In this document: one piece after another, positions 50,260-59,164 of the stretch | Position numbering within the stretch: position 1 is the first letter of the stretch | How the letters are laid out: every line of letters starts with the position of its first letter | DNA from: Streptomyces liliiviolaceus | GTDB lineage: Bacteria > Actinomycetota > Actinomycetes > Streptomycetales > Streptomycetaceae | Direction: 5' to 3' | Length of the DNA stretch: 64,000 bases | NCBI RefSeq assembly: GCF_018070025.1 | Contig: NZ_JAGPYQ010000001.1 | Span: 5,952,001-6,016,000 of the forward strand | Program-made: the position numbers and the translations under genes | The notes under the pieces: model-generated | The model's input: the letters and a program-made list of their open reading frames with translations, nothing else | Told to the model about the DNA's origin: nothing | The model's database searches: none

Positions 50260-50672
50260 CGGAGGGATCGCCCGTGTAGATCGTCGCCTGCGGGCACGTC
50301 GTGGCTGGCCGCGCAGTTCCCCGCGCCCCTCAAAAGCCAAAAGACTGCGCAGTTCCCCGCGCCCCTGAACACGGAACCACCGCCAACAGGGCGCCCCTCC
50401 AGGAGCGAGAGAAACCGCGCGACCAGCCCCCACCCAGGCGCCCCTCAGGGGCGCGAGGAACTGCGCGACCAGCCCCCACCGAGGCCGCACCCGAAAACGC
50501 ACCCGAGAGCCCCCGCCACCTCAGGGGCGCGAGGAACTGCGCGACCAGCCCTCACCGGGGCCGCACCCGAAACGCACCCGGGAGCCCCCAACCCCCTCAG
50601 GGGCGCGAGGAACTGCGCGAACGGCCCCCACCGGAGCCGCACCCGAAGACGCGCCCGGGCGGTCCCCGCCGC
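50260..50672. repeat. Cluster of dispersed GGGGCGCGGGGAACTGCGCGA-type repeats
   Basis: This 413-bp gap has no gene. Two copies on one strand (gcgcagttccccgcgcccc at about 50311 and 50348) face at least three on the other (cctcaggggcgcgaggaact at 50443, 50519 and 50595), the latter spaced exactly 76 bp with shared flanks. A degenerate copy starts near 50397. Opposed copies could fold into hairpins and end transcription from both sides. Confidence 0.85.
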
Positions 50673-52118
50673 TCAGGCCGAGGCCACCGTGATGTGGATC
50701 GTCATCTCGTCGGCTCCGGGCGTGCCCACCGTCTCGACCGTGACCCCCGTCCACTTGCCGTCAGGCAGATTGAGCGGGGGCTCCGTCTTCTCTCCGACCG
50801 CGTTCCGGTCCCCGAACGGGTACAGGTCGTCGCTGTCCCCCCGGTTGCCCCGGCCGAACATCCGGGAAAGGTCGCCGCGGCCGTCCGCCTGGAGGAGTTC
50901 GATGGCGAGGTTCTGCTCGTCGTTGACGTTGTCGATCGCCTCGTCGACGACGTACACGGCGATCCCCTCGTCGGGCAGGAACGCGTCCTGCCCCCGCCGA
51001 CGCCGGTACTCGACGAGGATGTACTGGCTGTCGGACATCGTCTCGGGGTTCTGGACGAACACCGCGCCGCCGTCCTCCGCCGCGGGCCGCAGCCTGATGT
51101 CGCGGGTGGTCTTGTTCACCACCTGGGGCTCGACCCAGCCGTGGAACATCCGCAGCATGGCCGTCGGGAACACCGGGGTCAGTCCCCCGTTGCCCCAGGA
51201 ACCGCCCGCCATGAGGCAGTAGTTGCCGAGGCCGGCGGACCGGGTCAGCTGCTGCTGTCCGGTGTCGTAGTAGTCGGCCCAGCGCGCCGCGAGGTGCCCC
51301 CACTCGTGGGCGCAGACTCCGACGGCGCAGTCCTCGGGCACGGTCAGGAACGTACGGACCGACAGGCCGGGCGCGACCTCGATCCCGTCGGGGATCGTCC
51401 ACTTGAGGCTCCACAGGTCGCCGCGCTGGGTCGTCTGCTCGGCGCCGCGTCCGGCGTGGATGATGAACAGGGCGGTGACGGCACCTTCGTCGAGCGCGTC
51501 GAAGGAGCTGAAGTCGACCCCGGCGTCACGGGCCGCCAGTACGGCGTCACGCGCCAACCCCTGGGTGTTGCGGGGGAAGTTGGCGTTCATGCCCGAGTTG
51601 CCGTCGGCGTAGAACGACAGCGGCTGCGGCATCCGGAACCAGCCGTGCACCGCGCCCTGGATGTCGATGCCGGTACTGGGCGAGGTGTCGAAGCCGCTGA
51701 CCTGCCGGTAGAAGGAGCGCATGCTGCCGGTCGGGAACTCCTCCAGGCCGAACAGCATGCTGTCGTAGTGGCCGGGGCCGTGGTCGACCTCGTGCGGCTG
51801 GTCGGGGAAGTCGACGAGCAGCACCAGCGTCTTCACCGTGCCGCGGAGTTGGGCCGTCGGGCGGGTGATCAGCTGCTTGTCGGTGCTGGGGCCCGGTTCG
51901 ATCGACCCGTCGTCGAGACCGACGAGGTTCTCGCCCCGTCGGCCCGCGCGCCATATGGCGTAGTACTCCTCGAAGGTCGTGTTCCTGGGCAGGCGGCGTT
52001 CTTTGGTCAGTTCGAGATAGCGGGCGTACAACTGGGCCAGGGCCTGCGGCGACAGCGGTACGGGGCAGGCGGCGGCGCAGTCGTGAACTGGCCGTACAGG
52101 GCTGAGCGTATGACGCAT
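50673..52118 (-). CDS. M6-like metalloprotease without signal peptide
   Basis: 481 residues. The zinc site is HEWGH (His271 onward) in [18 protein letters not shown], and the fold markers [27 protein letters not shown] and [12 protein letters not shown] match M6/immune-inhibitor-A-like peptidases, with a C-terminal beta domain. There is no signal peptide; the N-terminus ([24 protein letters not shown]) is only weakly hydrophobic and contains two Cys. The protein may stay in the cytoplasm. GGGGG lies close to ATG 52118. Confidence 0.83.
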   Translation of the reverse strand: MRHTLSPVRPVHDCAAACPVPLSPQALAQLYARYLELTKERRLPRNTTFEEYYAIWRAGRRGENLVGLDDGSIEPGPSTDKQLITRPTAQLRGTVKTLVLLVDFPDQPHEVDHGPGHYDSMLFGLEEFPTGSMRSFYRQVSGFDTSPSTGIDIQGAVHGWFRMPQPLSFYADGNSGMNANFPRNTQGLARDAVLAARDAGVDFSSFDALDEGAVTALFIIHAGRGAEQTTQRGDLWSLKWTIPDGIEVAPGLSVRTFLTVPEDCAVGVCAHEWGHLAARWADYYDTGQQQLTRSAGLGNYCLMAGGSWGNGGLTPVFPTAMLRMFHGWVEPQVVNKTTRDIRLRPAAEDGGAVFVQNPETMSDSQYILVEYRRRRGQDAFLPDEGIAVYVVDEAIDNVNDEQNLAIELLQADGRGDLSRMFGRGNRGDSDDLYPFGDRNAVGEKTEPPLNLPDGKWTGVTVETVGTPGADEMTIHITVASA

Positions 52119-52321
52119 CAGGCACCCCCTTCAGGGGACGAACCCCTCTTTGCCGGATACGGAGGATCCAGAGAAAACCGGCCCTGATGAGGCCTTAAGC
52201 CCTCTCTTATCCGGGGGTGCCCCAGCTGTCAACGTCGCCCCGCCGCAGGGCCGTTGGGTCCCGTGAAGCGGAACTCCGCCGTCCTGGCCCCCGGGGAGGA
52301 ACGCCGCTCCCCGGCCGGCCG

Positions 52322-54184
52322 TCAGCCCACCGTGGTCACCGCCCAGTTCGCCAGTTCGGTCCGCGCGGCGTTCAGCAGTGTCGTGGACGGGGCCGTCGCG
52401 CCGTTGGTGACCAGGGCGTAGTGCAGGACGCCCGAGTCCGCGGCGGTCAGCAGGAGACGGCGGCTGCCCGTGCCACCCGGTTCGCGCGCGGCCGCGATCG
52501 GTGTGGTCCTGGTGTAGGCGGGCGGCGAGGCGGTCGTTCCGAGGTCCGAGACGACCGTCGTGGAGGCGGTCGGGAAGGACGCGGGCAGGTGCAGTTCGGT
52601 GGGCTCCGCGCTGCCGTCCGAACGCCACACCTGGAGGGCGTACTGGCCGGAGCCGACCAGCTCGGCAACGCGCGGCAGGGAGCTGGGGACCGGGTTCCAG
52701 GTCAGCGTGGTGGAGCCGTCCCGCGAGCGGTCCTCGTAGGTGAAGGCGACCGTCTTCCCCGCCGTCGCGCTCGGGTAGATCCGGTCGAGGAGCCGGGCGT
52801 CCTGGCGCAGCACGGCCGTCCCGGAGTCGTCGAGGCGTACGGCGGAGAGGTCCTCGTCGTTCCAGGCGTCACCGGTAGTGAGCACCTTGTCGGGGTTGCC
52901 GTTCATCAGCTCGTGGTGCCGGCCGTTGTAGATGTCCCACTGCCACTGCGAGCCGGACAGGACGGGGCCCGACTGGGTCGGGCTGGTCCACCAACTGCCG
53001 CCCTTCACGCGGGAGTCGAGGGCCTGGTACATGGCTTTGAGGACGGTCGGCGCCTTGTCGGAGACGGTGCCGGAGAGGGGGTGGCCGAACTCGCTGACGA
53101 CCGCTGCGGTGCCGGTCGCGGTGGCCCGGTCGCGCACGGTGCCGAAGTCGCCCGCGTACTGCCCGTTCTCCGCCTTGCCCCACATGAAGACGCCCGAGAT
53201 CGCCTTCTGGTCGTAGAAGTGGGTGTTGAAGACATACCGCGGGCCGAGCGTGCCCGAGTCGAGGAGGCCGCCCTCCTGCTTCTGGAAGTCGATGTTGGCG
53301 TTCCAGAAGAGGTTCGGCTCGACGAAGGCGGGCTTGTCCTGCCAGCCCGCCGTATCCATCCGCGCCCGGAACTTCACGTAGAACGGCCAGAGCACGTCCT
53401 TCTCCCACGCCCGGCTCGTCTGGCCCGAGTCGTAGACACCCGCGTGCGGTTCGTTGTACGGGTCGAAGCCGACGACGCCCGCGAACTGGGCCTCGGTCAG
53501 GTGCTGTCGGACGTACGTCATGGTGGTCTGCGCGGTGGTGAGGAAGGCGTCCTGGAGGCCGAACGCGTTGTGCCAGAAGTCGTACGACGCTTCCGTGACG
53601 GCCGCGTTCGAGGTGATGTTCTGGCCCCAGAAGGGGCAGATGCCGCAGTACTCGTCCGGGTAGTCACCGGCGTCTACGGCCCACTTGGGGGCGCCGTCAC
53701 CCGTGTACCAGCTGTCGGGGTCGAAGAGGTGGCGCGAGTAGAGGTCCTGGTGGAAGTCGGGGTAGATCCGGATCCCGGCGTCCAGGAAGGCACGCATCTG
53801 GTCCGTGGCGGCGGCCAGGTAGGCGGTGTCGACCTGGCCGCGCACCGGTTCGGCGTACGCCCAGGAGAGCAGGAAGCGCACCGAGTTGCCGCCGCCGAGG
53901 GCGCGCAGCGCGGTCGCGGACTTCCTGGCGTCGGCGACCGAGGCGAACGGCAGGCCGTTGTTCTCCGCCAGCTTCGTCTCGCCCGAGACGTTGTAGCCGC
54001 GCAGCACGACCTCGCGGCCGAGCCCATCGGTGAAGCGGCCGCTCTGGACCGTGAGGGTCGCGGCGGCGGCCGGGTCGAACCACAGGTCGTCGGGGAGGGC
54101 GGTGGCGGACTGGGCTCCCGCGGTCGACAGGAGACCGGTCAGGAGGACGAGGACGCCGAGCAGATGCACACGCAACTTCGACAT
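52322..54184 (-). CDS. Secreted GH5 glycosidase, endoglycoceramidase-like
   Basis: 620 residues. A signal peptide (VHLLGVLVLLTGLLSTAGAQSATA) precedes a TIM barrel whose acid/base Glu245 is in FDPYNEPHAG and nucleophile Glu365 in VVSEFGHPL. Early motifs VLRGYNVSGETK and FLLSWAYAEP, the long spacing and a C-terminal beta domain (about 480-620) fit endoglycoceramidase-type GH5 enzymes, which release glycans from glycolipids. A cellulase role is less likely. ATG 54184 is taken; GTG 54190 would add two residues. Confidence 0.85.
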   Translation of the reverse strand: MSKLRVHLLGVLVLLTGLLSTAGAQSATALPDDLWFDPAAAATLTVQSGRFTDGLGREVVLRGYNVSGETKLAENNGLPFASVADARKSATALRALGGGNSVRFLLSWAYAEPVRGQVDTAYLAAATDQMRAFLDAGIRIYPDFHQDLYSRHLFDPDSWYTGDGAPKWAVDAGDYPDEYCGICPFWGQNITSNAAVTEASYDFWHNAFGLQDAFLTTAQTTMTYVRQHLTEAQFAGVVGFDPYNEPHAGVYDSGQTSRAWEKDVLWPFYVKFRARMDTAGWQDKPAFVEPNLFWNANIDFQKQEGGLLDSGTLGPRYVFNTHFYDQKAISGVFMWGKAENGQYAGDFGTVRDRATATGTAAVVSEFGHPLSGTVSDKAPTVLKAMYQALDSRVKGGSWWTSPTQSGPVLSGSQWQWDIYNGRHHELMNGNPDKVLTTGDAWNDEDLSAVRLDDSGTAVLRQDARLLDRIYPSATAGKTVAFTYEDRSRDGSTTLTWNPVPSSLPRVAELVGSGQYALQVWRSDGSAEPTELHLPASFPTASTTVVSDLGTTASPPAYTRTTPIAAAREPGGTGSRRLLLTAADSGVLHYALVTNGATAPSTTLLNAARTELANWAVTTVG

Positions 54185-54243
54185 GTACACAACAGTCCCG
54201 TGCGCATCTTGAGCCCGTCAAGTCTCCTGACCTGTGAGTAAGT

Positions 54244-54261
54244 TACCTTTTCCGAAAGGTA
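54244..54261. promoter_or_regulatory. Operator-like inverted repeat before the GH5 gene
   Basis: TACCTTT-tccg-AAAGGTA is a perfect 7+4+7 inverted repeat in an AT-rich patch of the 294-bp divergent region, 60 bp before the glycosidase start and 218 bp before the molybdenum hydroxylase operon. It could control either. Confidence 0.5.
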
Positions 54262-54478
54262 GTTGCGGTAATCGGCCACTGCCGGACCGGGCTTCCCGGC
54301 CCTCGAACGCCGGACGCGCCGAAGCCGTCTCAGCGCCGAAGCCGCCCCAGGACGGATTAACGCTCAACAAAGGCCTGCCCAGGCACTCGCCCCTCCCGGG
54401 GCGCGGTTCTAGAGTGACGCCCATCACGTCCGGTGGCTGATTTCCCACGCACCCTCGCACGGTTCCCTGGGAGGGCAC

Positions 54479-54967
54479 ATGACCCGAATCTCGGTGACGG
54501 TGGACGGCACGAAGTACGAGGACGAGGTCGAACCCCGTCTTCTGCTGGTCCACTACCTGCGTGACCGGCTGGGCCTGACCGGCACCCCCGTCGGCTGCGA
54601 CACCTCCAACTGCGGGGCCTGCACGGTCGACCTGGACGGGGTAACCGCGAAGAGCTGCTCGGTGCTCGCGGTCCAGGCCGACGGGAGCGAAGTGACCACC
54701 GTCCAGGGGCTGGCGGTGAACGGGGAGTGGCATCCCCTCCAGAAGGCGTTCCACGAGCGGCACGCCCTGCAGTGCGGCTACTGCACCCCCGGCATGATCA
54801 TGGCCGCCCGCGACCTCCTCAAGGAGAACCCTGCGCCGAGCGCCGACGACGTACGCCACGCTCTGGAGGGCAACCTCTGCCGCTGCACCGGCTACCAGAA
54901 CATCGTGCGCGCGGTCCTCGACGCCGCCGGCGCCACCGAGCCCTCCGCCCAGGAGGTGGCCACATGA
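54479..54967 (+). CDS. Molybdenum hydroxylase [2Fe-2S] small subunit
   Basis: 162 residues, typical CoxS/CutS-type. The N-terminal plant-ferredoxin cluster is Cys40, Cys45, Cys48, Cys60 (VGCDTSNCGACT, SC); the C-terminal cluster is Cys99, Cys102, Cys134, Cys136 (CGYCTPGM, CRC). It passes electrons from the molybdenum site to the FAD subunit. GGGAGGG precedes ATG 54479. It overlaps the large subunit gene by 4 bp and opens a six-gene operon. Confidence 0.95.
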   Translation: MTRISVTVDGTKYEDEVEPRLLLVHYLRDRLGLTGTPVGCDTSNCGACTVDLDGVTAKSCSVLAVQADGSEVTTVQGLAVNGEWHPLQKAFHERHALQCGYCTPGMIMAARDLLKENPAPSADDVRHALEGNLCRCTGYQNIVRAVLDAAGATEPSAQEVAT

Positions 54968-57360
54968 GCGAGCTGACCGGCGAGCGCGAGGTCGGGCGGT
55001 CCCGCCCCCGCAAGGAGGACGCACGGCTCGTCACCGGACAGACCAACTGGACCGACAACATCGGCGTCACCGGCCTGCTGCACCTGGCGATCCTGCGCAG
55101 CCCGATGGCACACGCCCGCATCGAGCGGATCGACGTCGCTCCCGCCCGCGAACGGCCCGGTGTCGTCGCCGCGTTCACCGGCCGCGACCTCGCCGGGGAC
55201 CTGGCCTCGCTGCCGTGCGCGTGGCCGGTGACCGAGGACATCGTGCTGCCCGACCATCCGGCCGTGGCGGTGGACGAGGTCAGGTACGCGGGCGACCCGG
55301 TGGCGGTCGTCGTGGCGCGCGACCGGTACACGGCCGCCGACGCGCTGGAGGCGGTCGAGGTCGACTACGAACCGCTGCCCCCGGTGCTCGACCTGGAGGC
55401 CGCGCTCGCGGACGACGCCTCGCTGGTGCACGCGGACAAGGGGACCAACCGCTGCTACGTCTGGCCGCTGGCCACGGGCGAGAGCTACGAGACGGTCAGG
55501 GAGCGCGCCGACGTCGTCCTGCACCGCCGCTACCACCAGCAGCGCCTCATCCCCAACGCCATGGAGCCGCGGTCGGTCGTCGTCACCCCGCTCGCCGCGT
55601 CCGGCGAGTACACCGTCCACTCGGCCACCCAGATCCCGCACGTCCTGCGCGTGATGCTCGCCATGGTCACCGGCATCCCCGAGCACAAGCTGCGCGTGGT
55701 CGCCCCCGATGTCGGCGGCGGCTTCGGCTCGAAACTGCAGGTGTACGGGGAGGAGGTCATCGCCCTCGACCTCGCCCGGCGCCTCGGCCGGCCCGTCAAG
55801 TGGACCGAGTCCCGCTCCGAGGGCTTCCTCGCCACCCATCACGGGCGCGGCCAGATCCAGGACATCGAGGTCGCCGCGACCGGCGAGGGCCGGCTGCTCG
55901 GTCTGAAGGTGGACCTGCTCGCCGACATGGGCGCCTATCTGATGCTCGTCACTCCGGGCATCCCGATCCTCGGCGCCTTCATGTACCCGGCGATCTACAA
56001 GATGGACGCGTACGCGTTCACGTGCACGGGTGTGTTCACGACCCGGACGCCCACGGACGCGTACCGGGGTGCGGGGCGCCCGGAGGCCACGTACGCCATC
56101 GAGCGGATCATGGACGAGCTGGCCGTCGAAGTGGGCCTGGATCCGGTGGAGTTGCGGCGCCGGAACTGGATCGGGCACGAGGAGTTCCCGTACACGTCGA
56201 TCGCGGGGCTGACCTACGACAGCGGCAACTACGAGGCCGCCACCGACAAGGCGCTCGCCCTCTTCGGGTACGACGAGCTGCGGGCCGAGCAGGCCAAGCG
56301 CAACGAGAGCGGTGACCCGGTGCGGCTCGGCATCGGGGTGTCCACGTACACCGAGATGTGCGGGCTCGCGCCGAGCCGGGTGCTGCGGGATCTGCGGTAC
56401 GGGGCCGGTGGCTGGGAGGCGGCGAGCATCCGGATGCTGCCCACCGGCAAGGTCGAGGTGGTCACCGGCACCAGCCCGCACGGGCAGGGGCACGAGACCT
56501 GCTGGAGCCAGATCGCCGCCGACGTGCTCGGGGTGCCCTTCGAGGACGTGGAGGTCGTGCACGGCGACACCAGGTCGGCGCCGCAGGGCATGGACACGTA
56601 CGGGTCGCGGTCGCTGGTCGTCGGAGGCGCCGCCGTGCATCACGCGGCGGAGAAAGTGGTCGACAAGGCGCGGAAGGTGGCCGCGCATCTGCTGGAGGCC
56701 GACGAGCGCGACCTGGACTTCGCGGACGGCGTGTTCTCCGTGAAGGGGTCGCCAGAGGAACGCAGGACGATCCAGGAGGTCGCCTTCGAGACGTTCTCCT
56801 CGCACGACCTGCCCGACGGCATGGAGCCGACCATCAACGCCGAGCATCTGCTCGACCCGGAGAACTTCTCCTACCCGCACGGCACGCACCTGTGCGCGGT
56901 CGAGGTCGACACGGAGACCGGCCGGACCTCGATCCGTTCGTACGTCTGCGTGGACGACGTCGGCAAGGTGGTCAACCCGGTGATCGTCGAGGGCCAGGTG
57001 CACGGCGGCCTCGCCCAGGGCATCGCGCAGGCGCTCTACGAGGAGGCTGTGTACGACGACGAGGGCAACCTCGTGTCGGGCACCATGGCCGACTACCTGG
57101 TGCCCGCCGCACCGGACCTGCCGGAGTTCACTACCGACCGCACGGAGACACCCGCCACCTCGAACCCCCTGGGGGTCAAAGGAGTCGGGGAAGCGGGGAC
57201 GATCGCCTCCACCCCGGCCGTCGTCAACGCGATCGTCGACGCGCTGCGGCCACTGGGCGTCCACGACGTGCGGATGCCCTGCTCACCGGGGCGCGTGTGG
57301 GAGGCCCTGCGGTCCGCGCAGGCGGACCGGTCCGGGTGGGAAGGGGCTGAGCGGTCATGA
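54964..57360 (+). CDS. Form II CoxL-like molybdenum hydroxylase large subunit
   Basis: 798 residues. Cofactor-binding and active-site landmarks are in place: GGGFGSK, the loop AYRGAGR near 366-372, and VKGVGEAGT near 739. True CO dehydrogenases (form I) carry AYxCSFR with the catalytic Cys; the AYRGAGR loop here marks form II, whose substrates are mostly unknown (purines, nicotinate-like or aldehydes among candidates). The protein is complete. The ATGA overlap with the small subunit gene and FAD subunit gene makes a S-L-M order. Confidence 0.94.
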   Translation: MSELTGEREVGRSRPRKEDARLVTGQTNWTDNIGVTGLLHLAILRSPMAHARIERIDVAPARERPGVVAAFTGRDLAGDLASLPCAWPVTEDIVLPDHPAVAVDEVRYAGDPVAVVVARDRYTAADALEAVEVDYEPLPPVLDLEAALADDASLVHADKGTNRCYVWPLATGESYETVRERADVVLHRRYHQQRLIPNAMEPRSVVVTPLAASGEYTVHSATQIPHVLRVMLAMVTGIPEHKLRVVAPDVGGGFGSKLQVYGEEVIALDLARRLGRPVKWTESRSEGFLATHHGRGQIQDIEVAATGEGRLLGLKVDLLADMGAYLMLVTPGIPILGAFMYPAIYKMDAYAFTCTGVFTTRTPTDAYRGAGRPEATYAIERIMDELAVEVGLDPVELRRRNWIGHEEFPYTSIAGLTYDSGNYEAATDKALALFGYDELRAEQAKRNESGDPVRLGIGVSTYTEMCGLAPSRVLRDLRYGAGGWEAASIRMLPTGKVEVVTGTSPHGQGHETCWSQIAADVLGVPFEDVEVVHGDTRSAPQGMDTYGSRSLVVGGAAVHHAAEKVVDKARKVAAHLLEADERDLDFADGVFSVKGSPEERRTIQEVAFETFSSHDLPDGMEPTINAEHLLDPENFSYPHGTHLCAVEVDTETGRTSIRSYVCVDDVGKVVNPVIVEGQVHGGLAQGIAQALYEEAVYDDEGNLVSGTMADYLVPAAPDLPEFTTDRTETPATSNPLGVKGVGEAGTIASTPAVVNAIVDALRPLGVHDVRMPCSPGRVWEALRSAQADRSGWEGAERS

Positions 57361-58217
57361 TTCCTCCGGCATTCGAGTACGTACGGCCCACGAGCGTCGA
57401 CGACGCCGTCCGTACGCTCGCCGGGACGGGCGAGGACGCGAAGGTGCTGGCCGGCGGGCAGAGCCTGCTGCCGCTGCTGAGGATGCGGCTCGCCTTCCCC
57501 GACCTGCTCGTCGACGTGGGCCGGATCCCCGGGCTGCGCGGGGTCCGCGAGGAGGGCGACGCGCTGGTCATCGGCGCGCTGACCACCCACCACGACGTCA
57601 TCGCCGACCCGCTGGTACGCCGTCACGCGGGCCTCCTGGCCGCGGCGGCGGCCACGGTCGCCGACCCGGCCATACGCCATCGGGGCACCCTCGGCGGCTC
57701 GCTCGCCCACGCCGATCCGGGCGGCGACCTGCCCGCGGTGGCACTCGCCCTGGACGCGGAACTGGTCGCGACGGGGCCGGGCGGCCGACGGAGCATCCCC
57801 GCCCGGGAGTTCTTCGTCGACTTCCTGCAAACCGCCCTGCGGCCGGACGAGTTGCTGGTGGAGGTACGGGTCCCCAAGACCGGGGAGTACGACGGCTGGG
57901 GCTTCCACTACGAGAAGTTCAGCCGGGTGGCGCAGGCCTGGGCCATGGTCGGGGTGGCGGCGCTCGTACGGCGCGAGGACGGCCACATCGCGGAGGCCCG
58001 GATCGGCCTCACCAACATGGGGTCCACTCCCCTGCGGGCCACCGCCGCCGAGGAGGCCTTGGCGGGTGTGGGTCCTGACGGGGTGGCACGGGCCGCGCAG
58101 TCCGCGGCCGAGGGGATCCGGCCGACCTCCGACCCAGGGGCCTCCGCCGAGTACCGGGCGCAGCTGGCACGGGTGCTCACCCGGCGCTCGGTGCTGGCCG
58201 CCGCAGGGATGGGGTGA
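57357..58217 (+). CDS. Molybdenum hydroxylase FAD-binding medium subunit
   Basis: 286 residues with the CoxM motifs AGGQSLLPLL (about 32-41) and GTLGGSLAHADPGGD (about 110-124) that hold the FAD, and a C-terminal CO-dehydrogenase-flavoprotein domain. It accepts electrons from the iron-sulfur subunit. ATG 57357 overlaps the large subunit stop, and GTGA overlap links it to the ATPase gene. Confidence 0.94.
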   Translation: MIPPAFEYVRPTSVDDAVRTLAGTGEDAKVLAGGQSLLPLLRMRLAFPDLLVDVGRIPGLRGVREEGDALVIGALTTHHDVIADPLVRRHAGLLAAAAATVADPAIRHRGTLGGSLAHADPGGDLPAVALALDAELVATGPGGRRSIPAREFFVDFLQTALRPDELLVEVRVPKTGEYDGWGFHYEKFSRVAQAWAMVGVAALVRREDGHIAEARIGLTNMGSTPLRATAAEEALAGVGPDGVARAAQSAAEGIRPTSDPGASAEYRAQLARVLTRRSVLAAAGMG

Positions 58218-59164
58218 GGCCGATCGCACGCGAGGAGCAGGAGGACGGGGGCGGGGTCGAAGGCCGGGGCGGCGCCGGACCGGCCTGGCCGACCGGGCCC
58301 GACGACGTGCGGGTGCGGCTCGAACAGGGCGGGTATCTCGCCGACGACGGGCTCGCGGTCGCCTGTTTCCTCGCGCTCAGACTGCGTCGGCCGATCTTCT
58401 GCGAGGGCGACGCGGGCGTGGGGAAGACCGCGCTCGCGTCGGCCCTCGCCACCGCCCTGGACGCCCCGCTGATCCGCCTCCAGTGCCACGAGGGCATCGA
58501 CGCCTCCCAGGCGCTGTACGACTGGGACTTCCCGCGCCAGCTGCTGCATCTGCGGGCGGCGGAGGCGGCCGGGCTCACCGACGCGGACCGGCTGGAGGAC
58601 GAACTGTACGGGCGGCGGTTCCTGATCGCCCGGCCGCTGCTGCGGGCCCTGGAGACCCGGTCGTGCGTGCTGCTCGTCGACGAGATCGACCGCGCCGACG
58701 ACGAGTTCGAGGCCTTCCTGCTGGAGCTGCTGTCCGAGTACACGGTGACGATCCCCGAACTCGGCACCCTGCGCGCGCAGTCGCCGCCGGTCGTGGTGCT
58801 CACCTCCAACCGGACCCGCGAGGTGCACGACGCGCTGAAGCGGCGCTGCCTCTACCACTGGTTCGACCACCCCGGCTTCGCCCGTGAACTCGCCATCGTG
58901 CGGCGGCGGGTGCCGAGCGCGTCGGCGCGGCTCGCCGAGCAGGTGACCGCCCTCGTACAGGCTCTGCGGGCGCAGGAGCTGGTCAAACCCCCGGGGGTCG
59001 CGGAGACCATCGACTGGGCGGAGGCGATGGCCGCGCTGGGCGCCACGGAGGCCGACGCCGAGCTGGCGGTGGCCACGCTGGGGTCGGTGCTGAAGTACCG
59101 GGAGGACCTGGAACGGGCCCGCGGGCTCGACCTGACGGCACTGCTCGCGGTGCGCGGGGCATGA
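58214..59164 (+). CDS. MoxR-type AAA+ ATPase of the molybdenum hydroxylase operon
   Basis: 316 residues. Walker A GDAGVGKTAL near 72-81, Walker B CVLLVDEIDRADDEFEAFLLE near 155 and arginine finger region LTSNRTREVHDALKRRC place it with CoxD/MoxR. In cox clusters such ATPases mature the active-site cluster together with a VWA protein. The GTG start overlaps the FAD subunit stop. The gene ends in ATGA with the VWA gene. Confidence 0.92.
   Translation: MRPIAREEQEDGGGVEGRGGAGPAWPTGPDDVRVRLEQGGYLADDGLAVACFLALRLRRPIFCEGDAGVGKTALASALATALDAPLIRLQCHEGIDASQALYDWDFPRQLLHLRAAEAAGLTDADRLEDELYGRRFLIARPLLRALETRSCVLLVDEIDRADDEFEAFLLELLSEYTVTIPELGTLRAQSPPVVVLTSNRTREVHDALKRRCLYHWFDHPGFARELAIVRRRVPSASARLAEQVTALVQALRAQELVKPPGVAETIDWAEAMAALGATEADAELAVATLGSVLKYREDLERARGLDLTALLAVRGA

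Noticed and set aside
50443..50650. 76-bp periodic repeats as a CRISPR array
   Set aside because: The intervals between repeat cores are themselves similar, and related cores occur singly at other loci, which fits a dispersed repeat.
54964..57360. Annotation as aerobic carbon monoxide dehydrogenase coxL
   Set aside because: The active-site loop is AYRGAGR rather than AYxCSFR, so the catalytic cysteine of true CO dehydrogenases is absent.
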